A stretch of 48,946 nucleotides of DNA, taken from NCBI GenBank assembly GCA_009602725.1, contig WELB01000055.1, positions 576,112 through 625,057 of the forward strand. Direction: 5' to 3'. This document shows, one piece after another, positions 1 to 10,664 of this stretch. Both the position numbers and the translations under genes were made by a program. The notes under the pieces are model-generated. The model did not search any database and was not told the origin of the DNA. It was given only the letters and a program-made list of their open reading frames with translations. Numbering within the stretch: position 1 is the stretch's first letter; every line of letters starts with the position of its first letter. Origin of the DNA: Spirogloea muscicola. Its lineage: Eukaryota > Streptophyta > Zygnematophyceae > Spirogloeales > Spirogloeaceae.

Positions 1-291
<291 letters not shown>

Positions 292-369
292 CAGACGGAA
301 GAGATTTAAAGACAATGAGCCGATTTCCTGTTTTTATGTTTGTAGCTCGATTGGATAGACCACCAAAGA

Positions 370-530
370 CATATCGAGAAGAAAGTGCTCGCCCATTGAG
401 AATAGGGGCTTGGAAAGCCAGCCCAAACAAGAATTAAAAAGGATGAGAAGGGGGCCAGAGGAAGCGCTAAAAAAAACAAGCACACAAAGAAATAAAGCAG
501 CTACGGATCACTCAGTAACCCCTGCAGGCG
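370..530 (-). mobile_element. LINE 3' UTR fragment (hairpin-tailed family)
   Basis: Read on the minus strand, this matches the 3' UTRs at about 2890-3050, 3500-3580 and 20500-20650. It runs from a GGGGTTACTGAGTGAT start, through a T-rich stretch and a CCCCCTTCTC block, to a GGCTGG/CCAGCC hairpin followed by CAATGGGCGAGCACTTTC. In other copies the upstream part encodes a conserved C-terminus ending in SRGY and a stop. It is a short, non-functional 3' fragment. Confidence 0.6.
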
Positions 531-540
531 ACGGGGCGAC

Positions 541-592
541 GTGTTTCAGCCGGCTAGCTACTCAGACTTGCATCTCCTGACTAGAGGTTATT
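541..592 (+). mobile_element. LINE ORF2 extreme C-terminus
   Basis: A short in-frame stretch reads PASYSDLHLLTRGY and then TGA. The same closing signature (SDL..L.RGY plus stop) ends several other fragments in the window, for example at 1043, 2613, 2909, 20513 and 21126. This marks it as the last few codons of a non-LTR retrotransposon ORF. Only the end survives. Confidence 0.55.
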
Positions 593-687
593 GAGCGTTT
601 CCTGGCTGATGTCTTAGTCTTAGTCCTTCGTACTCCGGCTCCTTCAGACCTCGTCGGAGGAGGCGGGCTACGCAGTCCGCCAAGCGG

Positions 688-1043
688 CGGGCGCAATGGA
701 ACGGAAATACTCGGACCACCCGGTGGGAGACGAGTTTGCTCCACTAGCAGTTGACGTGCATGGAGCCTTTGGCACAAAATGGTTTGACTTGCTTCACCAC
801 CTTGGGCGGCGTGCAGCAGCCCGCCACCTCGGGCAGCAGGGCGAGCAGCCCGGCTGCAAAGTCGCCGGGTTCCTCGCTCAAGTCTTCCGAATGCGTTTGG
901 CCATCTCGATGCAGCGGTTCCTTGCCTTTGCGGTTCACTTGCGCGCAGGCCGAGCTTTGGTGGAGGCCTCCCGCTTCCGTCAGGGCGACGTCTTTCTGCC
1001 GGCTAGCTACTCAGACTTGCATCTCCTGATTAGAGGTTACTGA
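688..1043 (+). mobile_element. LINE ORF2 C-terminal domain fragment
   Basis: One open frame reads ERKYSDHPVGDEFAPLAVDV, then a linker, then LAQVFRMRLAISMQRFLAFA, and closes with SDLHLLIRGY and TGA. This domain follows the reverse transcriptase and zinc-knuckle region in this LINE type. It has relatives at 2050-2613, 22840-23230 (minus), 31480-31950 and 33420-33642 in this window. The copy is 5' truncated and has no reverse transcriptase catalytic motif. It could be mistaken for a small host gene, but the repeated relatives argue against that. Confidence 0.65.
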
Positions 1044-1129
1044 GCGTTCCCTGGCTGATGTCTTAGTCCTAGTCCTTCGTACTCCGGCTCCTTCAGCCAT
1101 ATTTAATTCCATAGGGGCTGGCGCGTTCA

Positions 1130-1545
1130 AGCGCGCTTCGCGGCCGTGGTGGACAAGGCCGCCTACACCACCGCCGTGCTGCAGCTCCCCGAGGCCGACT
1201 TGCGCGGGCGCGCGAAACTTCAATAGGCCTCCTCCCCGAGGGCAGCGGCGTGGCTTCAGGCCCTCCCCATCAATGACGCCCTCACCCTCCCCGATTAGGT
1301 ATTTCGCACTGCCGTCCACCGGGCTCCTGGGACTACCGCCTCCATGTCTCCAGGGCGTGCGTCAGTGTGTATGCGGCGAGCGAGGGGCCGAGTCTGGAGA
1401 GCTGGCCGCTCATGTTCTACGCTGCGCCCACGGCGGCGAGCAGACAGCGGCCCACGACCGCCTCCGCGATGCGATGCATGGCATCCTGGTGGAGGCTGGC
1501 TTCTCGGTGGCAGCGGAGCACTCCGGCGTCATGCCGCTCCAGGAA
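1130..1545 (+). mobile_element. LINE post-RT region with zinc-knuckle-like motif
   Basis: Frames here read WLQALPINDALTLPD and then CGERGAESGELAAHVLRCAH, followed by HDRLRDAMHGILVEAGFSVA. The pattern of W.xALP, then a Cys/His cluster (C-x(n)-H-x3-C), then H..LR..., and E.SG.MP is typical of the segment after the reverse transcriptase in non-LTR elements. The segment changes frame at least once and carries a stop near the LTLPD stretch, so it is a decayed fragment. It lies downstream of a C-terminal fragment (688-1043) in the wrong order, so the two come from separate insertions. Confidence 0.65.
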
Positions 1546-1549
1546 AGGT

Positions 1550-1970
1550 GCTCGCCCATTGAGAAGAGGGGCTGGCAAAGCCAACCCAAAAAGAATGGAC
1601 AATGTTCAAAGCCAAAGAGAGAGGTGCTGAAAAAGGACTACACTACAAAGTGCAAGACGGTGCAGATGGAGATGCAGATGGCTGCTCAGTATCCACGTGT
1701 GAGCAACAGCAGATCAGATTAACTCGGAGCAGGAGAAGCGGCACTCTGCCGAGACCTGAAAGGGCTTCCAGGAAAGGGCTGACGGTTTCCACGCCCGTCG
1801 CGCACACCTGGTGGCCACCCCACAGACCGGCGGGCCACGTCTTCTCCTGGACGTGGTGACCTCGGTTTCCGTACTATGTAGCCCTGTTTAGTCTGCCTAG
1901 ACTCTGCCTGAACAATGTGTCGGCCTGAATTGGCTTCCATTTCATTTCATGCGCCCCGCGCGCCTTCTCT
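1550..1970. repeat. Dispersed LINE-tail modules
   Basis: At 1550-1610 lies a minus-strand copy of the hairpin tail (CTCGCCCATTGAGAAGAGGG then GGCTGGC and GCCAACCC). At 1690-1735 is a STATCCACGTGTGAGCA-type module seen also near 26770, 27010 and 29950. At 1911-1970 is a TTTCATGCGCCCCGCGCGCC module, which appears in the opposite orientation near 20370, 21750, 26870 and 29825. Together they look like rearranged 3' UTR pieces of one LINE family. I see no gene. Confidence 0.5.
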
Positions 1971-1974
1971 CTCC

Positions 1975-2715
1975 TGGATGTGGTGACCACCGACGCATAC
2001 GACCGCTTGCACCCAGCCCAATGTGCCACCAAGGTGGGTATGCGGTCGCCTGCGCCGCTCGGGCTAAAGAGCTCAAGTACGCCGACCATCCGCGGGAAGA
2101 CGAGTTCTTCCCGCTGGCGATTGACACGCATGTGGGCGTTGGGCGCTCGGTGGCTCGAGTTGCTCACCCAGCTTGCCCGCCCCGCCATCGCCCGTCGCTT
2201 CCATGGGAGGCATGTAAGGGCCCAGCATCGACACACATCGCTGGGCATGCTGTGAGCGGTGCAGAACAAATAAAACTGCGGCACTACACCGATTGCCCCC
2301 AATGCGATCAGCTCCTGCCAGCGGCAATCGACATCTATGGCTGTCTGGGTCCTCGTTTCCACCCTCTCCTTCAAAACATTGCCAATCTAGGCTACACTCG
2401 ACGTGCAGATGTGTTTCCGGCTGAGATGGGCTTGCCAGCTGCATATCTGTCGCTCTTGCGATGACGAGTTTTGGCCTATTTGCAGCGTGCTCAGGCTAGT
2501 GCCTTGCACCAGTAAGCTGGGCGAGCTCTAGTTGGTGGCAGAAGGGCTCCGTTTCTGGCATCTAGTATTCATGCATCGTTAAGTGACCTTTATGTTTTGA
2601 CCCGTGGTTATTGAGAGGGTCAATCTGCTGTAAATTATGTAGATCTTTGGATGTGCTTGCCTTTGTACTTGGCCATTTGGCCTACATATTTTTCTTATAC
2701 AAGGAATTCTTTCTT
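1975..2715 (+). mobile_element. LINE ORF2 C-terminus plus 3' UTR (family A)
   Basis: Fragments read LDVVTTDAYDRLHPAQCATK, KELKYADHPREDEFFPLAID, KLRHYTDCPQCDQLLPAAID and LQRAQASALHQKAGRALVGG, then SDLYVLTRGY and TGA at 2611-2613. The frame shifts between the first two blocks. A TGA interrupts the domain at about 2461, where the minus-strand copy near 23050 reads on through Arg. The KLRHY block looks like a second, slightly different copy of the KELKY block. The 3' UTR follows with a GGCCATTTGGCC palindrome near 2680-2691. It is a decayed 5'-truncated LINE. Confidence 0.65.
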
Positions 2716-3130
2716 GGGGAGCCGGTGGACTTTCCTGCAGCCGGGTTGCTAGCGCAGGTGTACCGGATGCGCTTGGCCGTCTTGGTCAATGGCCCGCGCG
2801 CTGCACCTGCGGGCCGGCAGAGGCCCTCGGTGCTGCCTCTGGCTCTGGCCAGGGGACCCACTTCCAGGAGCCTAGAGTCTCTGACCTGAGGCTGCTTAGC
2901 AGGGGTTACTGAGTGATCCGTAGCTGCTTTGTTTCTTTATGTGCTTGTTTTTCTTAGCGCTTCCCTGGCCCCCTTCTCCCCCTTCCTTTGTTGATTCTTA
3001 TTTGGGCTGGCTTTTCCAGCCCCTATTCTCAATGGGCGAGCACATTCTCTTTGGGGCTGGCCTCTCCCAGCCACCAGTCAATCTGGCCGCGCTTCCCCTG
3101 CTAAGCAGGCCTCAGGTCAGAGACGCTAGG
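2716..3130 (+). mobile_element. LINE C-terminus and hairpin-type 3' UTR
   Basis: A frame reads GLLAQVYRMRLAVLVNG, matching FLAQVFRMRLAI of the 688-1043 fragment. Shortly after, QGTHFQEPRVSDLRLLSRGY ends with TGA near 2909. The 3' UTR contains a T-rich stretch, a CCCCCTTCTC block, the stem GGGCTGGC/TCCAGCCC near 3005-3025, then TCAATGGGCGAGCAC. A second imperfect stem (GGCTGGCC...CCAGCCAC) follows at 3055-3075. This is one of the better copies of the hairpin-tailed 3' end. Confidence 0.6.
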
Positions 3131-3499
<369 letters not shown>

Positions 3500-3500
<1 letters not shown>

Positions 3501-4583
3501 CCTGGCCCCCTTCTCGTACTTTGTCCATTCTTTTTCGGGCTGGTTGTTCCAGCCCCTATTCTCAATGGGCGAGCACTTTCTTCTGAGAGATGGAGGAGGG
3601 TGACGAAGCAGAAGGGGGAGGAGGCGGAGAGGATCCGAGCGCGCTCTCGGATGTCGTGCGGCGGAATGCGGCTGCTGATATTTAAGAATCGGCTGTAAAC
3701 TGCCGTGCGGCGAAAGAAGCTCCACCACCTGTCAGCTCTGTCCACAAGCGCAGTGTAGCGGGCCTGGGCCCGCAGGTCGGGGGTGTGCGCAAGGTGGATG
3801 AACGGAACGACCTGCTTCGACATGTCGGGGTGGGCCGCCAGGAGCGCGACGCGGGCGCGCGGAGAGCAGCCTGGAAGTTTGTGCATCATTGCACGCCACT
3901 CTTTTACCTCCTTCCAGCCTTGCTGCACCTTTCACTTGTAGATTGATGCACACAACTCAAGCTGGTGTACCGCTGTGTCAGTCACAGTGGCAGTTGACTG
4001 CAAATTTAGGGAAAATCTCAGCGACCACGAGCTGCAGCATGCTCCTACATAAACAAAGTTGCCACTTCAGAGTGTCTAAGATGTCACCATAAGATAGCAG
4101 CAGTCGCGACTGGCTGCAGTTGCTTGCCTTAGTTCAGTCAGCTAAAGTAGATGCCTGATAAGGCTCCCACGGCAAGGTGGGCACATGCAGCTCCATGTAC
4201 AGGCCTGGACCACTTCAAGCAGCTGTATGCAGACTGTGCACATCTTTGTACAGTGTGTATGCATCAAGGCTGCGCGTAATGGTTGGCGGTATCTTGGGCA
4301 CAAGAAGCTGCCAGAAGGAGCCCACTATGAGGCCCATGTCTGTGGAAGCCAAGCTTCGAATGCCTGCCATTGGCAGCCCGGGCACCAGTCAATAGTCAAT
4401 TTTGCCCACATGTACGCCAGCGACTGGGCAACCATGAGCAGTTGGGGCATCACGGCTTCCGGGGTGGGTGCAGTGGCGGTTTGCTAGGCAGCGCGCTGAG
4501 GGAGCGCGAGACTGGCGATCGCGACCGTGTCAAGTCCGTATCTACGAGCCTTCCTGAGCCTCCTCCAGTGCTACCGAGCTGAG
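3500..4583. other. Hairpin-tail repeat, then unassigned sequence
   Basis: At 3500-3590 lies another plus-strand copy of the hairpin 3' tail, ending in GGGCGAGCACTTTCTTCTG. On the minus strand 3590-3928 is open and reads, in part, HPDMSKQVVPFIHLAHTPDL and DRADRWWSFFRRTAVYSRFL. I do not recognise this peptide. It could be a retroelement piece or the remains of an exon. From 3960 to 4583 I see no convincing gene. It is the 3' flank of the minus-strand receptor kinase gene and probably includes its 3' UTR. Confidence 0.35.
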
Positions 4584-7500
4584 TCAACAAACAGATTGCT
4601 GCATGTCGTCAGTGGCGCCGTGGGCACATGGAAAGGCTTGCCGCCTCACAATGCAGAGCTGGCATGAGCGCATCTTTGCAAAGCTCACCCTGCCGGCGAC
4701 ACTCAAGCTGCGCGTGACCTCTGCACGGTCCACCTCCTCGGAGTAACCCGCATTCACGCTGCCTGTCACGCTGCCGCCGTCGTCCTCACTGCTGCTTGCA
4801 TAATCCCGAACTCCTGACACCCGGCTTCGCTGCCCGACCTGCAATCACGGTGCAGAAATTTGGCTGCTCATTGCACTGCTTAATGACTCCTCCAAGACTT
4901 GGTATCTTCCCCGAGCAGACAGACACCATGCCTACTGTCAACTTTCATAGGATAGAAAGTACAAAGGCAAAGGATCATGAGCCACACTCACCAGGAGACC
5001 AGCCGTGTCCAGTGAGTCAGTGTCGGTCTCTAATGCGGGTGGGATAGCCGCAACGAGTAGCTCGGCGACCTGCGACATGCGGGGGCGGTCCTCGGGGTCG
5101 TGCTGGAGGCATTTGCTGGCGATCTTGGCAAACGCTTGGACCGACTCAGCGGACATTGTGCTGTTGAGCCGCAGGTAGGGGTCCACCATGGCCATGAGCT
5201 GCTTCTTGTACTCCAGCTGCGGGAGGAACTGCGCATGCAAGTGGCCCAGACAGCGAGACAGTGTGCGGCGGTCAGCTTACAGAACAAAGCAGACGAAAAA
5301 TGTCATACTCGGAAGTACGGTTACAATTACAGTTACATTCACATTTACAAGTACAGCTACAGTTACAATCACCATCATGTTTACAACTGGCACAATCCTG
5401 GTCGCGCTCACCCAGGTGAGGAGCGATTGTTGGCCTTTTGGCCTCATAGGATCAAGGGGCTTGCGGCCTGTGAGCAGCTCGAGCAGGACCACACCGACGC
5501 CGAACACATCCCCTGCAAGGTCCTGCAGGCCGCCACTGCGCTGCTCCGGGGCCTGGTATGGCACCGGGCCGCCTGCTGGAGTTTGTCCAGGTTGGACCGC
5601 GAGCACCGACGTGCCCTCAAGCAGCGCTGCGATTCCATACTCCACAATCTGCTCAAGCACCACAGTACCACCCATTACTAGCTGTCTTGACCTCCCGTAG
5701 ATGATGCCAAAGGGCTCTGTTTGTTTGTGATGGCGAAGCAAGGCGGACCTTGGCCCGGAAGGTCGAGTCCAGCTTAATGCTGGACGAGCTGATGTCACCA
5801 TGCAGCATGCCAGCCTTGTCGTGGAGGTAAGCCAGGCCCTCAGCGACATCCGCCGCCACGCGAACGCGCCTCTGCCAGGTCAGGGCCCTTCCAAAGCGTA
5901 GGTCCCCTGGAGGCAAAGATGATGCAAAGGATTGATACATCCAGAATCATGTGTGCCAACAGAAAGGCCAGGCCATAGTGGTGCTGGCCTGTACACAAGG
6001 TTACGAGAAGAGATCTACAGAGGCTAGCATCACACAAAGCTTGGCCTGAGCTGCGCAGCTCTTCATGGCTACTCAGCACTGCTTGAGCAGTGCATGCAGT
6101 GACTCACCATGGAGATGGTCCTGGAGGGAGCCATTGGCCACCTGCGCATACACGAGCATGCGCTCCGGTCCCTCACTGCAGCAGCCGATTAGCGGCACAA
6201 GGTAGGGGCTGTTAAGCTGCTGCATGGCCGCTCCGCGCCGGAGCATGGCAGCTCTGTCCAGGGACTCGCCAGCATGAAGAACAACCACAACGGCATTGTC
6301 CCCCATGAGAAGATGAGCCTGTTCAAGCACAGCCGAAGGTGTTATCAGCTGCCTTCAACATCGAAAGACGAGTCCCGGCTGTGACAATCTGATGCAAAGC
6401 AGAACAGGTCCATGAGAAGCCACAAGCAGGAAAAGATGCTGATAGTGCAAGGCACTGCAGCAAGATTTTCATTGCTTGAATATGCTAGCCAGTCACCTTG
6501 AAGCTGCGGCCGAAGCTGCTCTCCGTCAAAACATTGGAGTTGGCGAAGCCGTCCGTGGCACGGTGCAGGTCGGCCAGGGTGAACACCGCTGGGTGCATGG
6601 TCCCCTCGGGGATGGTGGGCTCCAAGATGGTGGGTGGGAGCCGAGAGGGCAGTGGTGGGGGAATAGTGATGTCTTCCTCGGCGAAGCTTATGCGCTTTGC
6701 AACGGCCCTCAAGGGAGAGGCAGAGGGTGCCTGGCGACCCTCTTCCAGGTCCTTGAAGGCGGAGTCCGACACCAGCATCTGGCTTGGTGAGGGCAGCATC
6801 TTGGCTGGAGTCCCCAAGTCGCTTGCGACATCCTCCATTGCCGCCTTTGCCCAGCCTGCCATCCAGGGAAGCACGGTAGGGCTGTCGGTTAGCAGGGACA
6901 ATAATTGTCATTGCCGTGATGACCAAAGCCATAACAGTCGAATATGCAACAGCTGCAGAGCTACAGAGAGCAAGGTAATGCTCTGATGCATCAGCAAGCT
7001 AGTGCTTGCAAGCATAGTAAGTGAGTACGCACCAGCCTTGCGAGTGTGGGCGGTGGGCCGTGGGTAGTCAGGGCTGATGGACGGAGCCGCCCTGGACGTC
7101 CCCTGCCGCCTGCGCCAGTAGAACCAGTAGAACAGGGCCAGCCCCACGACCAGCGCAAGTCCCCCGCAGACTGCTCCGGCCACTACTCCAGCGTTTGAGC
7201 TACTGTGCTTCTTGCCTCCTCCTGTCTGAGGCGGCGTGATTGCTGTGCAGGAACAATACACAAGTGACTCATTGGTCGATGTCCACAAAACCCTTGTGCA
7301 CCTTGGGACAACTGCGCCTTGCTTCTGTACCATCAGTTGCTCGTGTAAACCAGCTCCTCGTCCTCTTCTGCTTGCTCCTGAGAGCTACTATTGAATTGAC
7401 TGGAATATCAGAATTGACTGCGAGAATGCCTTGGTTGTGGTACTCGAATCAGATCTCTACTTAACCTCCATCACAATTGTGCTGGTAGTAGCTGCCATAG

Positions 7501-9892
7501 ATGAACCTATACTGAGTACAGTGTCTTACCTGTGACTGTGTAATTCTGGTACTCTGAGGACAAAGTGAGGCGGTGTGATTGGATCTTCTCTGTGATGTCC
7601 TTCACGGCCTTATTGTCTAGTGACATGCCCTGCAGAATCCAATTTACCTCTGAGTTGCAGCAACTACATGCAGGACACATCCAGCTGCTACAGTCAAGGA
7701 TTGGCTTGCACAATCCATGCATTGCACAGGATGCTTCGGATAAGCCTGACCTTGAGCGGGAGGACATTGATGGTGAGGATGACACTTCCAGCCTGCCGCT
7801 TGACCACCTGGAGCTGTCGCTCCTGCAAGCCCAGCTGGCCAGCCAGCTCTTGGAGCAAATGGCCCTCCATGGTCCAATTGTAGCTGGCGTACTTCAGGTC
7901 GACAAAGCGCAGCACGAGCACCAGAGGGAAGACGCACAGGCAGCTAGACGTATTGTATGGGCTTTGGACCTGGTCTTGTTGACAGGGCCTGCAGGCTGGC
8001 GGCGACAGTGGGGTTGCTGCAAGAGGCGAAGGAGTGATGGTTGTACGAGGAGGGGGCTGAGGTGTAGGCTGGGGAGCTGCTGTGAGGGGAGGCGGAGGAC
8101 CTTGAGTGTAGGGAGGGAGTGCAGAGGGAGGGAGGACGGGAGGCAGCAGCGGGCTGGCGGGCAGGGGCACAGATGGAGGATATGCTGGAGAAGGTGCGGC
8201 CTGACTTGTAGTGGGCGCGCCGATGGGCGCGCCCCGCATGACCTGGCTGTTGGGAGGGTAGGCTCCAGGCGGGGCTTGTGGCGGCTGCTGCTGTGGAGCA
8301 GGAGTTGGTTGTAATGTAACAATGGAGGTGGGAGGTGAGGATGGTGGAGAGCTGCCAGGTTTTGGGTAGAGCATGGGTGCTGAAGCTGGAGCTAGGGGTG
8401 TTGGAGTCCTGGTAGCAACCGGCGGACTTGCGCTTGCTGGTGGAGGGGCCGCAGGCAAGGAGGGAGGCTCTGCTGGCGGCTCACTGGAAGGAGGCGGGCT
8501 TCCAGGAGGAGGGTTTTCAGGAGGAGGGCTTCTGGGGATGGAGGGAGGAGAGGGAGCCGGTGCCGTCGGCGGATGCTGCGGAGGCGGCGCCTTGGAGGGT
8601 GGCGGAGGCTGCGGAGGTGTGTTCTTAGAGACAGGCGGAGGTTCAGAGAGTGGAGCTTCTGAAGAGGGTGGAGTCGCATTGTCTGGGCACGGTTCTCCGG
8701 GGGTGAGTGCACACAGATCGTTCCCTGGTGTGATCCTGAAACATGGAGAGCCCCATGAGAAGGTCATATCGTCAGGCCTTTTACTACTGATGATGAAGGC
8801 CACATCCTTGGCGTTGTGCCAGTGGCAAGCCTAGGCTAGCTGTAGTCCGTGCATCAAGCGCAATGGGGAAACACAGCAATCAGTGGTATCAGTAACCTCA
8901 AGTCTGGTATGTTGCTGAAACTAGCTGGCACACTCCCTGTGAAGCTGTTGTTGTAGAGGTGCCTGCATGCAAAGCAACAAGGCCCATCAAGTCATCACGA
9001 GCTTGGGAGACCTAGTAGCCTTGAGAAGAATTTGACATGAGAGGGCTCGTTGCTTCTCACAATTTAGCAGCCTAGACGTGATCGGTGTGCAGCATATGGC
9101 ATGTTGTATTTATGCAACAGTATGACACTAAGCTCTCTCTGACTTCCAACCACGGCGCGGATGGGGACTGATGAGCAGTCAGGCAGGGCTGGGCTTACAT
9201 CTGCAAGCAGGACTTGAGATTGCCCAGCTCGCTTGGCAGCTTTCCGCTGAGCTCGTTGTTGAAAATCCACCTGGGAAACTCCATCACAACAACAAGCTGT
9301 CCTTCAGGACCTTCGTCGTCAACAAGCACATGGCTTGTCCGCACGGAGCGGTGTCAACGCGGGGAGGTGCCAGGGGTCCTCACAAGATCTGGAGCGAGTC
9401 GAGCTGGCCGAGCTCCGGGGGTATGTGGCCGTAGAGCGCGTTGTCGTAGAGATATAGCTGCTGCAGGTCCGCCAGCTTCCCCAGCTCCTTGGAGAGCTTG
9501 CCCTTGAGGCCCAGCCCGCTGAGATCCCTGAGCACGCACTTGCCGGAAGGCCGTCTCGTCAATGGAGAGCGCTGAACGTAGAGATCGTTACAGACCACCC
9601 CCAAGGAGGCCATTGTGTGATCAATGACTAGAGACCTAAGCACGGTAGGCCGAGACGTAAGGGTGGCTCACAAGTGAGTTATGGCGCCGTCGGTGCAGGT
9701 GACACCCCGCCAGGTGCCGTCGCAGGGGTCCTGGCCGCTCCACGATCCGAACACGTCCGATTGGCCGGGGAACTCCGCCATGAAAGCGGCGAGCGGCTCC
9801 GAGGACGGCGCAGCGGCCACGGCCGCCGCAAATCCCGCCGCCGCTACCACTGCGAGCCAGGCCCGGAGCGGCGGCCGGCCCCGGGGCGCCAT
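4584..9892 (-). CDS. LRR / proline-rich receptor-like pseudokinase
   Basis: Thirteen exons join in frame to about 1095 residues: 9892-9672, 9527-9384, 9270-9199, 8962-8897, 8735-7751, 7629-7530, 7242-7033, 6855-6497, 6318-6108, 5906-5749, 5681-5412, 5228-4992, 4838-4584. A signal peptide (LRAWLAVVAAAGFAAAVAAA) is followed by an LRR N-cap (GSWSGQDPCDGTWRGVTC) and about four LRRs on phase-2 exons. Exon 5 holds a long PPP/SPP-rich extensin-like linker and a CRPCQQ...CLCVFPLVL region like that of ALE2-type plant receptor kinases. The membrane helix is AVCGGLALVVGLALFYWFYW. The kinase domain starts at FTLADLHRATDGF. The VAIK lysine is absent (NAVVVVLHAG), HRD is HGD with no following Lys or Asn (HGDISSSSIKLD), and DFG is replaced (VEYG). 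It is probably a catalytically dead plasma-membrane receptor or co-receptor. Strubbelig-type receptors are an alternative relative. Confidence 0.85.
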
Positions 9893-10664
9893 CGCGGCAG
9901 CCCCGCGGCGCCTGCCTGCGGCCAGCGGTCTCTCCGCGATCGACGGTGCGTGGCAGCTGCCAGGCCCGAAAGCTGCAGCGCTGCACCTCGTTTTCTACGC
10001 CAAGCTCGCGCGCTCAGACGAGGCGTGAGGCGGGGACAGGGGCGCAGGAATGGCGGGGGGCGGGGGTAGCGAAGGGGGGGGNNNNNNNNNNNNNNNNNNN
10101 NNNNNNNNNNNNNNNNNNNNNNNNNNNNNNNNNNNNNNNNNNNNNNNNNNNNNNNNNNNNNNNNNNNNNNNNNNNNNNNNNNNNNNNNNNNNNNNNNNNN
10201 NNNNNNNNNNNNNNNNNNNNNNNNNNNNNNNNNNNNNNNNNNNNNNNNNNNNNNNNNNNNNNNNNNNNNNNNNNNNNNNNNNNNNNNNNNNNNNNNNNNN
10301 NNNNNNNNNNNNNNNNNNNNNNNNNNNNNNNNNNNNNNNNNNNNNNNNNNNNNNNNNNNNNNNNNNNNNNNNNNNNNNNNNNNNNNNNNNNNNNNNNNNN
10401 NNNNNNNNNNNNNNNNNNNNNNNNNNNNNNNNNNNNNNNNNNNNNNNNNNNNNNNNNNNNNNNNNNNNNNNNNNNNNNNNNNNNNNNNNNNNNNNNNNNN
10501 NNNNNNNNNNNNNNNNNNNNNNNNNNNNNNNNNNNNNNNNNNNNNNNNNNNNNNNNNNNNGGCGCCCACACGCGAGCGGGCGCGCCGGGATGTCTGCGCC
10601 CTCCCGCGGCCGCCCTCGGCGCTGAGGCGCCGGCCGCCCGCGGCGCGGCCGGCCTCCCCTTCCG
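9893..10664. promoter_or_regulatory. Shared spacer of divergent receptor kinase genes (with gap)
   Basis: The two receptor kinase start codons face away from each other, at 9892 (minus) and 10665 (plus). The spacer is about 770 bases on paper, of which 10082-10560 (479 bases) are Ns, so its true length is unknown. The sequenced edges are extremely GC-rich, like the 5' ends of the other genes here. By position it must hold both promoters, and a bidirectional promoter is plausible. No TATA box or specific site can be seen. Confidence 0.55.
10082..10560. other. Assembly gap (479 Ns)
   Basis: Run of unknown bases in the GC-rich spacer between the divergent receptor kinase genes. The first base after it is 10561. 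The gap length may be nominal. Confidence 0.99.

Noticed and set aside
4185-4487. Plus-strand 100-residue frame downstream of the pseudokinase gene
   Set aside because: No recognisable motif, no splice partner, and it overlaps the likely 3' UTR of the minus-strand gene.
8373-8834. Plus-strand glycine-rich open frame
   Set aside because: It is the antisense of the proline-rich exon of the pseudokinase receptor gene. PPP codons reversed give Gly.
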